A stretch of 64,000 bases of DNA from JACMRP01 sp047302465 (lineage in GTDB: Bacteria > Bdellovibrionota > Bdellovibrionia > Bdellovibrionales > Bdellovibrionaceae): NCBI RefSeq assembly GCF_047302465.1, contig NZ_CP178621.1:744001-808000 (forward strand), written 5' to 3'. Positions 15,264 to 23,011 of the stretch are shown here, piece after piece. Position 1 is the stretch's first letter; each line of letters opens with the position of its first letter. The translations under genes and the position numbers were made by a program. The notes beneath the pieces were generated by a model. The model saw only the letters and a program-made list of their open reading frames with translations, did not search any database and was not told the origin of the DNA.

Positions 15264-17303
15264 TTATTGGCCTGAAGGTTTCCTTTGATCCACACCGAGG
15301 ATTAAATCCACGGACTTCTTCTGATTGGCATCCACACGAACGACTTGTTCTGCAGACAACTTATAGAAAGGATCATAAGCAGTAATACGAACAGGGGTGC
15401 CAGCCGGAATAGCATACTTCGAGATAGGTGGTTTTTCACCTAGACGAATTCCATTCACATAAATAACTGTGTTCAAACCGCCGTTGGCCACGGTGATCGA
15501 AATATAAGCTGCTTTTTGTGCTGGCTGCATAGACATAGTGAAAGTGGAACCATTTTGCGATGCGCGAATGGTACCTTCGTAGTTCATGTAGCCTTCTTTT
15601 TTCAGAGTCACAACATAGTCTTTATGAGCTTCCAAAGAACGACGGTTTGGAGTGAAAGCTCCGGTGTCTTCACCATTGATGAAAACACGTGCACCGTTTG
15701 GCTCACTCACCAAAAGAATCGTGTACTGCTGTGGAGGAGCAGATGAAGCTTGATCAGTTTTCTGCGTAGCATCTGGTACTGGTTGCTGTGCCGGACGAGG
15801 AGAGTCGACTTGTTTAGGCAAGCTCTGAACAATCTGTTCGCCTTCACCTAAAAGACTCTTCACCATGCGACCGCCAGATGGAGTATTGTAGAAGTACCAA
15901 CCGCCGAAAATAGAACCAATAGCGACGATACCAATAAGACCCCACGTCACAGCCTGTTCAATCAATGCAGATTGAGAAGAGCCAGTACGCAGTTTTGTAG
16001 AAGTATACGTATTAGTAACACGTGTGTTATTCGCAAGGGCATGCTTTCTTTCTGATTCACCCTTATAGAATTGCTTGCGGGCAGAAGGAGCATCCGTTCC
16101 TGATTTTAAACTATCAAGATTGATCTTAACGTCATTGCCATCGACTTTAATGCCAAGCTCGTTGTCTTCGACTGTGAAGCTCGAGTCTCCACCAAGTCCT
16201 GGCAAAGAACCCGGCGACGTAACAACAGTTGTCGGGGCCTGATTCGGAATTTGTGCAATATGAGCCACGACTTCGGTTTTATTACCGACAGTACGAGTGA
16301 TCAGAGTCTTATCGTCTTGAGTTTGCACAGAAAGTTTTGCGTATTCCACAAGACGGCGTTTTTGTTCAAGATAGATTTGCGAGAAAGCCGTCTTCACGAA
16401 AACGCTGAAATCGTGTGGAGAGAACTCTGGATATTGCGTATTCAAGAAACGGTTCAAATCACGGTGAAGAGCTGCCGCTGTTTGATAACGAAGGCTCTTA
16501 TCTTTTGCCAAAGCCTTATTCACAATTCTTTCCAGTTCCGGCGGAACTGACGGATTGATTTTGCGAATACTTGGAATTTGGCACTCACGGATTTTTCTTA
16601 AGATTGCAGCTTCACTGCTAGAAGTGAAGAGACGGTCATTCGCGAGCAATTCCCAAAGGACAATACCTAAAGAGAAGATATCCGTACGCAAGTCGATAGG
16701 CATACCATCAGCTTGTTCGGGACTCATGTAGCCGAATTTCCCTTTAAGAGTTCCGGCTTTAGTTGCTTCCATTTGGGTTTCAGCTTTAGCGATACCGAAG
16801 TCGATGATTTTTACTTCACCTTCAAAGCTCACCATGATGTTTTGCGGGCTCATGTCACGGTGAGTGATGTTCAGAGGTCTGCCAGTCGTGCCATCGATAC
16901 AACGATGGGCATGATCCAAACCTGCCGCGACTTCTTTTGCGATATAAACGATTTGGTCAATCGAGAACTGAACATTGGATTTCTTCATCTCGTTGACGAT
17001 CTGGCGAAGGTTGCGGCCTTCGACATGCTCCATCACAAGGAAGAACTGCTTATACTCAACCCCGAAGTCATAGATCGAAACAACGTTTCCGTGATTCAAG
17101 TTCACGGCGATTTTTGCTTCTTCTTTGAACATATCGATGTATTCTTGGCTCTCGGAGTGTTGAGGAAGGATACGTTTGATCGCAACGAATTTATTAACGC
17201 CAACGGCACCGACGGATTTAGCCAAATAAACTTCGGCCATCCCTCCGGTAGCTAGCTTCTCGAGCAGCAGATATTTACCAAATTGTTCGAGCTGTTGAGA
17301 CAT
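15264..17303 (-). CDS. Ser/Thr protein kinase with transmembrane segment and PEGA domains
   Basis: The 679-residue protein has an N-terminal Hanks-type kinase domain: YLLEKLATGGMAEVYLAK (Gly loop), VAIKRI (ATP-binding Lys), THRDMSPQNIMV (catalytic loop), IDFGIAK (metal-binding DFG) and GYMSPEQADG. All catalytic residues are present, so it should be active. A single membrane helix lies at about residues 448-470 (WGLIGIVAIGSIFGGWYFY). The periplasmic part is Pro/Gln-rich and then holds two PEGA-type beta repeats (SEPNGARVFINGEDTG; IYVNGIRLGEKPP), which are common in envelope-sensing kinases. It is the first gene of the pair with the acyl-CoA ligase. Ligand and substrates are unknown. Confidence 0.9.
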   Translation of the reverse strand: MSQQLEQFGKYLLLEKLATGGMAEVYLAKSVGAVGVNKFVAIKRILPQHSESQEYIDMFKEEAKIAVNLNHGNVVSIYDFGVEYKQFFLVMEHVEGRNLRQIVNEMKKSNVQFSIDQIVYIAKEVAAGLDHAHRCIDGTTGRPLNITHRDMSPQNIMVSFEGEVKIIDFGIAKAETQMEATKAGTLKGKFGYMSPEQADGMPIDLRTDIFSLGIVLWELLANDRLFTSSSEAAILRKIRECQIPSIRKINPSVPPELERIVNKALAKDKSLRYQTAAALHRDLNRFLNTQYPEFSPHDFSVFVKTAFSQIYLEQKRRLVEYAKLSVQTQDDKTLITRTVGNKTEVVAHIAQIPNQAPTTVVTSPGSLPGLGGDSSFTVEDNELGIKVDGNDVKINLDSLKSGTDAPSARKQFYKGESERKHALANNTRVTNTYTSTKLRTGSSQSALIEQAVTWGLIGIVAIGSIFGGWYFYNTPSGGRMVKSLLGEGEQIVQSLPKQVDSPRPAQQPVPDATQKTDQASSAPPQQYTILLVSEPNGARVFINGEDTGAFTPNRRSLEAHKDYVVTLKKEGYMNYEGTIRASQNGSTFTMSMQPAQKAAYISITVANGGLNTVIYVNGIRLGEKPPISKYAIPAGTPVRITAYDPFYKLSAEQVVRVDANQKKSVDLILGVDQRKPSGQ

Positions 17304-17376
17304 TAAATTCGTTTCCTCTTTGTGGAAATATCGGTAAAATATTGAAAGCTCTTAAGGAATCTGGACCATTTAATAT

Positions 17377-17970
17377 ATGAAGTGGATAGGAATTACCGGC
17401 GGAATTGCCACCGGCAAAAGTACTGTAACAACGAGGCTCAGGACCTTAGGCTATGAGGTTCTGGATGCGGATGCTATTTCTCATCAGGTCACAGGTCCAG
17501 GCGGAGCGGCGCTACCTCAGATTTTCACAGTTTTTGGTCCCAGCGTTAGGACTTCGGATGGGGGGCTGGACCGCAAGGCTTTGGGCCATCTCGTCTTTGG
17601 TCGAGAAGATCAAAGAAAAAAACTCGAAGGAATTATTCACCCTCTTGTCCGTGCAGAAGTCGCGAAAGAAAAGGTGCGTTTGCAGGACGAAGGTCAGAAG
17701 GTAGCGTTTTACGACGTCCCTTTGCTTTTCGAAAAGCAGATGGAAAAAGACTTCGATGCAGTTTTGTTGGTCTCGTCGACAGAAGATCTCCAACTACAAC
17801 GGTTGATGAAACGAAATTCTCTGACGGAAGCTGAAGCTCGCAGTCGCTTGTTAAGTCAAATTCCTATTCAGGAAAAAGAAAAGAAAACCAAGTACATCAT
17901 TCACAATACGCGGGATTTGAGCCACCTCGAAAATGAAGTGGACCGTCTTTTGAAAGAACTCAAAGTTTAG
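17377..17970 (+). CDS. coaE: Dephospho-CoA kinase
   Basis: The 197-residue protein opens with WIGITGGIATGKSTVTTRL, a Walker A P-loop, followed by LDADAISHQVTGPGG, the CoaE signature where the Asp is catalytic. VAFYDVPLLFEK is the later conserved motif. CoaE phosphorylates the ribose 3'-hydroxyl of dephospho-CoA, the last step of CoA synthesis in the cytoplasm. The length is normal. The gene starts 73 bases from the divergent kinase gene and overlaps the convergent nuclease gene by four bases. Confidence 0.95.
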   Translation: MKWIGITGGIATGKSTVTTRLRTLGYEVLDADAISHQVTGPGGAALPQIFTVFGPSVRTSDGGLDRKALGHLVFGREDQRKKLEGIIHPLVRAEVAKEKVRLQDEGQKVAFYDVPLLFEKQMEKDFDAVLLVSSTEDLQLQRLMKRNSLTEAEARSRLLSQIPIQEKEKKTKYIIHNTRDLSHLENEVDRLLKELKV

Positions 17971-18626
17971 TATTTGTAACCATTTTGACTAGCTAAATCC
18001 GAATCCGGAAAGAAGACGCGTCTCCACACCGGAACTTGATGGCTGTCGTCGGGGCTGTAGAGTTTTTTTGTTTCTAAATCTCCCACTGGATTTTTGCCGA
18101 CCTGATTGCGAACCTTCAGGCGAAACTCGTACGGCGCAATAGTTTCCTGATAAGTTTCTGAAAATAACCCGCGTTTTTGTTCAACTGCGATCTTCGCAAG
18201 TTCGCTGTATTCCATCGCGATTTTTTTATTGAATGGAAAAATAAAATAAAGATAGCCCCAACCATTTTCGAGCATTTCGCGGTTCACTTCGACAGAGTCC
18301 ACGATCACGCGACCAAGGATGCGATCATGTTTGTCCATGCCGCTTACTTCATAAAGGATGGTCGCGGTTGCGCCCACCGGCGCTAGGCTTCGTAAATAAT
18401 CGCGAGCTTGAATTGCGGATTCACCTTGATCAAATTCAAAGAAACTCACTTCAGGAGTATCCACGCCTAAAAGACGGATCTTGTATTTGGTAGTATCGCC
18501 TGGAACCCGCATTGTTAGCGTGTCACCGTCGTGAACGTCTGCGATAATGCCGGTCAAAGACTCAGCAGAGCTTGCAAGAGGTAGAAGGAAAAGAGCAGCA
18601 AGAATCAGTTTTTGAATATTAAGCAT
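17967..18626 (-). CDS. Secreted thermonuclease-family (SNase-like) nuclease
   Basis: The 219-residue protein has a signal peptide (MLNIQKLILAALFLLPLASS) and an SNase OB-fold. Active-site equivalents of Staphylococcus nuclease are visible: HDGDTLTM (calcium Asp), IRLLGVDTPE (Arg and Asp/Glu) and HDRILGRVIV (second Arg). It should hydrolyse DNA and RNA in the periplasm or outside. An upstream ATG at 18653 would add nine residues (MPRTLLKCA) before the signal peptide; the start at 18626 gives the better export signal. The C-terminal 60 residues after the OB-fold are unassigned. A role in digesting prey nucleic acid is only a guess. Confidence 0.85.
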   Translation of the reverse strand: MLNIQKLILAALFLLPLASSAESLTGIIADVHDGDTLTMRVPGDTTKYKIRLLGVDTPEVSFFEFDQGESAIQARDYLRSLAPVGATATILYEVSGMDKHDRILGRVIVDSVEVNREMLENGWGYLYFIFPFNKKIAMEYSELAKIAVEQKRGLFSETYQETIAPYEFRLKVRNQVGKNPVGDLETKKLYSPDDSHQVPVWRRVFFPDSDLASQNGYKY

Positions 18627-18765
18627 GGCGCACTTTAACAGAGTTCGAGGCATTTTCCGTCTAAAAACGAATGCTGTGTTGCCAGTGGGAAAGTCTTACT
18701 GTCCAGAGATTTGACAGTGGGCTTTATCTTTGCAAATTCACCTGACTGGCTTTAAAACCAAGTCT

Positions 18766-19218
18766 ATGAAAAAATCAATCATCATTCTCGTGTCGTTGTT
18801 TTCTCTTCATTCTTTTGCTTTGAACTGGAAAGTTGTAGGACCTTGTTCTGCAAAGCCTCTTTATAAAGGTTCGATTGAAGCAGATTTAAATAAAACTTTG
18901 GGTGAGATCTCTACACAAGTGTTTGATGCGAATCAAATTCCTTATGTGGGTGTGCCTCAAGGTTTTAACTCTATCAATAACAGCCCTATGGGTTTGGATG
19001 CGATTGAAGTTGTTTCTGACACAGAACTTCGTGCTTATGGTTGGTGCTACTCTTTGAATGGCGCTCGTCCTTCACAAGCACCAAGCGAAGTGAAGCCTTT
19101 ATCCCAAGACGACACTCTTGTTTGGTATTACGGTTACGTGACCAATAAGAACAATCAATGGGGTGAGTCTTGCGAACCAGGGTATCGCGTAAAAGCCGCT
19201 CAATTTTGTCAGAAGTAA
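18766..19218 (+). CDS. Secreted protein with DUF4430-like domain
   Basis: The 150-residue protein starts with MKKSIIILVSLFSLHSFA, a clear signal peptide; a frame-open start 12 codons upstream would spoil it. The mature part has four cysteines (VGPCSAK, YGWCYSL, GESCEPG, AAQFCQK), probably in disulphides. The stretch DDTLVWYYGYV and the LGWCYSLNG-like part recall the DUF4430/transcobalamin C-terminal-like domain seen in secreted proteins. A TTGACA at 18711 may be part of a promoter, but no -10 box could be fixed. Function unknown; the gene stands alone between converging and diverging neighbours. Confidence 0.6.
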   Translation: MKKSIIILVSLFSLHSFALNWKVVGPCSAKPLYKGSIEADLNKTLGEISTQVFDANQIPYVGVPQGFNSINNSPMGLDAIEVVSDTELRAYGWCYSLNGARPSQAPSEVKPLSQDDTLVWYYGYVTNKNNQWGESCEPGYRVKAAQFCQK

Positions 19219-19221
19219 TTT

Positions 19222-19782
19222 TTAGAACGCAAATCCCAAAGACATTTCAAGCTGGGGACCAACAAGAGCATAGCTGACTCCAATTTCACCTTGGAGTCTT
19301 TGGTTCCAATGAAACATATCATCAATTCCAACAGCAGCCATCGCTTGAATCTTTTTAAGGTTCAAGACAGAGCCAATTCCATCCGTTGAATCGATAAGAT
19401 CGCCAACTGCAAATTTGTAGTAGGGCATCGTCTGAGTTTCGAGTGGGAAATAAAATTTCTTACCCACCACTAGGTGAATAAAATTGTCTTTTCCAATCAT
19501 GAATTCGCCTTGCCAGGTGCTGAGACTGCTTTTGAGAAAGTCATAGCGAAGTCCGTAGATGTACATCTGTTCCGCTTGGTTTGTTTCCTTAAGTGCACCA
19601 CCAATAAAACCTAGACGAAACGACCAGTTTCTTTCGATTTGGCTCGAACCATAGATGGGTTCGCTCTTGTTCTTTGGTGAGATGTCAATAGGAGATGGTT
19701 GATGATCAATCACGGGAGCTGCATTTGCTGCAAAGCCGCTCAAGACCAAGGTCAAAAAAAGAATCGGAACGTAAAGACGCAT
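19222..19782 (-). CDS. Outer-membrane beta-barrel protein
   Basis: The 186-residue protein has a signal peptide (MRLYVPILFLTLVLSGFAAN) and a short Pro-rich linker. After it come regular amphipathic strands (WSFRLGFIGGAL, MYIYGLRYDFLK, FIHLVVGKKFYF, LEMSLGFAF), ending in Phe as is typical for barrel insertion by BAM. Eight strands are plausible. It ends 3 bases from the convergent gene at 18766-19218. Its 5' end is 53 bases from the divergent barrel gene at 19836. Function unknown. Confidence 0.7.
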   Translation of the reverse strand: MRLYVPILFLTLVLSGFAANAAPVIDHQPSPIDISPKNKSEPIYGSSQIERNWSFRLGFIGGALKETNQAEQMYIYGLRYDFLKSSLSTWQGEFMIGKDNFIHLVVGKKFYFPLETQTMPYYKFAVGDLIDSTDGIGSVLNLKKIQAMAAVGIDDMFHWNQRLQGEIGVSYALVGPQLEMSLGFAF

Positions 19783-19835
19783 ACAAGAAAGTATATTTTA
19801 CGAATACAATTTTTGGAAAGTCTTTTGGAGGATTT

Positions 19836-21023
19836 ATGGTTTTTGGGAGAGGGAAGCTCCTTTTTTCTGTTGTAGCTCTGTTGGTAACTGGACCTGTGTG
19901 TTTTGCGCAAGAAGATGGGGTTAGTTTCCGTATTCACCATCACTATCAGTCTCCGCGTGCCTTGGGAATGGGTGATGCTTTCGTAGCAGTTGCAAACGAC
20001 TATAGTGCTATTTTCTATAACCCAGCGGGTTTGGCTCGTCGTACGGACGGTCAAATCAACTTGTCTTTTGGTTTGGGGGCAACTCCGAAGTTTGCGGACA
20101 TCTCTAAAGATATTCAGGATGCGCAAAATACTCCGGGCAGTGACGCTGATAAACAAGAAGCACTCATGGAAGTTATCAATGAGAACGCCGGAAATTCTTA
20201 TGGCCTCAGAGTTGAAGCGCCAAGTGGGCTTTGGGTGCGTCCAAATTGGGGGATCGCGGTTATCCCGATGGATTTGTCAGTCCAAATGGACTTCCATAAT
20301 CAAGTAGGTCCTGCAATCAATACGACGGTTTATGCAGATACCACTTTGGCCTACGCTTACGCGCGGGACTTTGATTGGATTCAGAATTCTCGTTTTTCAA
20401 TGGGTGTTACGGGAAAATTCGTAAACCGCGGGTATTTCAGTAAGCCAGTAACTTTGATGGAAGCTGCTGCTGACCCGAATCTGGTTAAGAAAGAAGATCT
20501 TCAAGAGGGTTACACTGTCGATGCTGATATCGGTATGTTGTGGACTCCGAACATTCCTTCTGAAGGATGGTTGTCGTGGCTTTCATTGGCAAAACCAACT
20601 TTCGGTGCAGTTGTTCGTAACGTCGGTGAACTTGGTTTTGGTCAGTCTTTGAAACTTTTGAACGATGTAAAAACGGCAGCTCCTGAAAAACTTTATCGTG
20701 TTTTGGATGTCGGAACTCGTTGGGAGTACCCAGAACTTTGGATTTTCAGTGGTCGCGGAACATTGGATGTGCGTGATATCGGTCATCCTCTTTTCAGTGT
20801 TAGAAAAGGTTTGCATGTCGGCTTTGAATTCGACTGGACTGTGGCAAGCTGGTGGAAGGGTCACTATAATGTGGGTCTTAACCAAGGATACTTCACAGCG
20901 GGTCTTGGGGCTCAGTTGACGTGGTTTAATCTGGATCTTGTCACTTACGCGGAAGATGTCGGTCCTTACGGGCATCCTGTCGAGAGCCGAACTTACATGG
21001 CTCGATTCAACATGGACTTCTAA
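19836..21023 (+). CDS. PorV/UPF0164-like outer-membrane barrel protein
   Basis: The 395-residue protein has a signal peptide (FSVVALLVTGPVCFA) and then the stretch SPRALGMGDAFVAVANDYSA with FYNPAGLARR. The GMGDA...NPAGL pattern is typical of the UPF0164/PorV branch of FadL-like 14-stranded barrels. The C-terminus MARFNMDF ends in Phe. The ATG at 19836 has GGAGG at a good distance; an open frame reaches 47 codons further upstream but overlaps the neighbouring gene and lacks an export signal. Two relatives lie at 23934 and 25870. A Rho-independent terminator follows at 21054. Confidence 0.8.
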   Translation: MVFGRGKLLFSVVALLVTGPVCFAQEDGVSFRIHHHYQSPRALGMGDAFVAVANDYSAIFYNPAGLARRTDGQINLSFGLGATPKFADISKDIQDAQNTPGSDADKQEALMEVINENAGNSYGLRVEAPSGLWVRPNWGIAVIPMDLSVQMDFHNQVGPAINTTVYADTTLAYAYARDFDWIQNSRFSMGVTGKFVNRGYFSKPVTLMEAAADPNLVKKEDLQEGYTVDADIGMLWTPNIPSEGWLSWLSLAKPTFGAVVRNVGELGFGQSLKLLNDVKTAAPEKLYRVLDVGTRWEYPELWIFSGRGTLDVRDIGHPLFSVRKGLHVGFEFDWTVASWWKGHYNVGLNQGYFTAGLGAQLTWFNLDLVTYAEDVGPYGHPVESRTYMARFNMDF

Positions 21024-21053
21024 AATAATAGAAGCTACGACGAGGTTCTTACG

Positions 21054-21086
21054 AAAACCCACATCTTTTATCAGATGTGGGTTTTT
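21054..21086 (+). terminator. Rho-independent terminator after the barrel gene
   Basis: A perfect 13-base stem (AAAACCCACATCT / AGATGTGGGTTTT) with a six-base loop is followed by Ts. It terminates the plus-strand gene ending at 21023. A run of Ts also follows on the other strand, so it may serve the sigma-factor gene ending at 21116 as well. A similar hairpin lies at 22954. Confidence 0.85.
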
Positions 21087-21115
21087 AATTTATGTAGGAT
21101 TTTGGTTTCGAGAGA

Positions 21116-22012
21116 TTATGAACCGATAATCTCGATTTCAACGTCTTCAAGACTTTTGCGATCCATCACAATTTCAATATCAACAATCTTTCCGTCCTCA
21201 ATAGTAAAGCAGAATGCAACAACTGGCTTTCCGCCAGGAGCCCACGTCATGCCCGGAGCTCCATTGATAAGTGCGAGTTGGGCTGCAGCCGCTTTGCCTT
21301 TAAGAGTATTAGCCACATTCGCAGCGCCTTTGATCTCGCGCTGAAATTGAGGTGCGCCTTTGGCTTTATTGGCTTCGGCGATCTTAATCGCCGTTTCATC
21401 CGCGCGTAACGTCGCGTGAGGGTGAAGTAAACGGATTAGCGCTTCAAATTGACCGTCTCGTGACGCTGTTACAAAGGCAGCGACGACTTCTTGACGGCGT
21501 TCGAGATCTTCGTGTGGGGTCTCAGCACCACGAACTCGTCGGCGCGCACGACTAGCTAACTGTCTCGTGGTTTCTTCAGTGCGATCGATGATCGGCGCAA
21601 TTTCTTCAAACGATAAATCAAAAAGATCGTGAAGAACAAAAGCGATTCGCTCTGCAGGAGTCAGCAAATCAAGTACGACGAGCAAAGCAGGTCCGACAGC
21701 ATCTGCTATCATATAATCGGCTTCTGGATTGCCGGCTTTTTCGTGAGATACGTCCGAAAATCTCTCGTCCAGTGGAGCTTCGCCTCGCGTCTTTCGTGAG
21801 CGTAGCATATCAAGGCAAACTCTCGAGACCACTGTTGTTAGCCAACCGTTTAGGTTTTCAATTTTCTCAGACTCTGATCGGTTTAAGCGAATCCAAGCTT
21901 CTTGGACAGCATCTTCGGCCTCGCCAGTGGATCCGAGCATTCTATAAGCCACGGACTTAAGATGCCCGCGGGTTTCTTCAAAATTTTTAGCTAACCAGTC
22001 TTTTTTATCCAT
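21116..22012 (-). CDS. ECF41-type RNA polymerase sigma factor with SnoaL-like C-terminal domain
   Basis: The 298-residue protein has sigma-70 region 2 (FEETRGHLKSVAYRMLGS, EDAVQEAWIRL, NLNGWLTTVVSRVCLDMLRSR) and region 4 (LLTPAERIAFVLHDLFDLSF, RTEETTRQLASRARRRVR). About 100 extra residues form a SnoaL-like domain, the hallmark of the ECF41 (SigJ-like) group, in which this tail controls activity in place of an anti-sigma factor. An ATG at 22021 exists, but the -10 element CGTC (22022-22025) touches it, so the ATG at 22012 is chosen; even this leaves almost no leader. YCII and DoxX genes run divergently, a typical ECF41 neighbourhood. Inducing signal unknown. Confidence 0.88.
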   Translation of the reverse strand: MDKKDWLAKNFEETRGHLKSVAYRMLGSTGEAEDAVQEAWIRLNRSESEKIENLNGWLTTVVSRVCLDMLRSRKTRGEAPLDERFSDVSHEKAGNPEADYMIADAVGPALLVVLDLLTPAERIAFVLHDLFDLSFEEIAPIIDRTEETTRQLASRARRRVRGAETPHEDLERRQEVVAAFVTASRDGQFEALIRLLHPHATLRADETAIKIAEANKAKGAPQFQREIKGAANVANTLKGKAAAAQLALINGAPGMTWAPGGKPVVAFCFTIEDGKIVDIEIVMDRKSLEDVEIEIIGS

Positions 22013-22021
22013 TTTAGTCAT

Positions 22022-22048
22022 GACGAAGCATCCTGCGAAAGTGTGACA
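22022..22048 (-). promoter_or_regulatory. ECF41-type promoter of the sigma-factor gene
   Basis: Read on the minus strand, TGTCACA (22042-22048) is followed by exactly 16 bases and CGTC (22022-22025). This equals the ECF41 consensus TGTCACA-N16-CGTC as I recall it from the literature. It implies that the sigma factor drives its own gene. Transcription would begin within a few bases of the start codon. Confidence 0.75.
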
Positions 22049-22134
22049 AGAAATCTCAGTAATTTTCTATTATTATCCTAACCTACTGAAAAGACGAATA
22101 AAAAGACGCGAAAAGTCTTTTTCGTGATTTTTTC

Positions 22135-22161
22135 TGTCACGTTTCAATCGGCTCCGTCGTC
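22135..22161 (+). promoter_or_regulatory. ECF41-type promoter of the YCII-DoxX genes
   Basis: TGTCACG (22135-22141), a 16-base spacer and CGTC (22158-22161) match the ECF41 promoter with one change in the -35 box. The site lies 28 bases before the start codon of the YCII gene. With the matching site on the other strand, the two units probably form one autoregulated module. Confidence 0.72.
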
Positions 22162-22188
22162 ATACTAAAAATCGCATAAGGAGACCCT

Positions 22189-22542
22189 ATGAAATTCGTC
22201 CTATTGATTTATCAAGGTACGACGCCTCTTCCAGAGACAGAAGAATGGAAAGCTCTTCCTGAAGAAGAGCAAAAAAGAATCTATATAGATTACGCCGAGT
22301 TCAATAAAACGCCCGGACTAACTGCGGGGCTTCCTTTGGGACTGCCCAATGCGGCTCGCACGATCCAAGTGCAGAACGGAAAAACCGTGGTTAAACAAGG
22401 GCCTTATCTGCCGGAAGGCGTGGGCGGATACTGCGTTTTTGAAGCGGAAAATATCGATGCTGCTATCGCTGTAGCTGCACGTATACCCGCCGCTCGTCTG
22501 GGCGGAGCGATTGAAATTCGCCCAGCAGATAAATATTGGTAA
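22189..22542 (+). CDS. YCII-domain protein
   Basis: The 117-residue protein starts KFVLLIYQGT and has the YCII layout: a ferredoxin-like alpha/beta fold with LEGLPLGLP-like turn (TAGLPLGLPNAART), GPYLPEGVGGYCVFEAENID, and a final AIEIRPADKYW. YCII-like proteins are commonly encoded next to ECF41 and related sigma factors and are proposed to act on small toxic molecules, with a catalytic His-Asp pair in YciI itself; such a pair is not obvious here. AAGGAG lies six bases before the ATG. The gene is expected to be under the sigma factor at 21116. Confidence 0.82.
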   Translation: MKFVLLIYQGTTPLPETEEWKALPEEEQKRIYIDYAEFNKTPGLTAGLPLGLPNAARTIQVQNGKTVVKQGPYLPEGVGGYCVFEAENIDAAIAVAARIPAARLGGAIEIRPADKYW

Positions 22543-22568
22543 TCTACTAAAAATTTTGGAGGTCGATA

Positions 22569-22943
22569 ATGAATATCTTTCTATGGGTTCTTCAAGTGCT
22601 TCTTGCTTTGCACACGATCATGGGTGCGGTGTGGAAATTTTCCCATTCTGCTGAACAAACAATGCCTTCTTTGAAAGCGATTCCACATGGCGCGTGGATC
22701 GCCCTCAGCGTTTTTGAATTGCTTTGTGCACTTTGTTTAGTCATTCCCGCACTCAGTGCAGGACTTGCGATACTTATCCCGATCGCCGGGATCGGAATTG
22801 CTTTAGAGATGCTCACGTTCTGCGGTTTGCATCTGGCGGCTGGAGAAACGGGGAGTGGGCCGATGATCTACTGGGGTGTTGTGGCTGCTGTCTGCGTATT
22901 TGTCGTTTACGGTCGATATGCAATGAGTCCGCTGTCTCTCTGA
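22569..22943 (+). CDS. DoxX-family membrane protein
   Basis: The 124-residue protein has four membrane helices (LWVLQVLLALHTIMGAVWKF; WIALSVFELLCALCLVIP; LAILIPIAGIGIALEML; IYWGVVAAVCVFVVYG) and the FELLCALCLVIPA region typical of the DoxX/DUF4870-like group. DoxX-type proteins are often partners of ECF sigma factors in redox or detoxification cassettes. The gene follows the YCII gene by 26 bases with GGAGG in front, so they share a transcript. A hairpin lies just after its end. Confidence 0.78.
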   Translation: MNIFLWVLQVLLALHTIMGAVWKFSHSAEQTMPSLKAIPHGAWIALSVFELLCALCLVIPALSAGLAILIPIAGIGIALEMLTFCGLHLAAGETGSGPMIYWGVVAAVCVFVVYGRYAMSPLSL

Positions 22944-22953
22944 GTTTTAAACT

Positions 22954-22984
22954 AAAAACCCACACCTTGTTGAAGATGTGGGTT
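22954..22984 (-). terminator. Rho-independent terminator of the lipoprotein gene
   Basis: A 12-base stem with one mismatch (AACCCACATCTT / AAGGTGTGGGTT on the minus strand) and a four-base loop is followed by a T run in the minus direction. It would terminate the gene ending at 23012 and lies right after the convergent DoxX gene. Its sequence resembles the hairpin at 21054-21086. Confidence 0.75.
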
Positions 22985-23011
22985 GTAAGAATGTGAAGGG
23001 GGCTGGGTATT

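Noticed and set aside
21116..22943. ECF41 module considered as a mobile element
   Set aside because: There is no transposase, integrase or clear target duplication; the flanking hairpins work as terminators.
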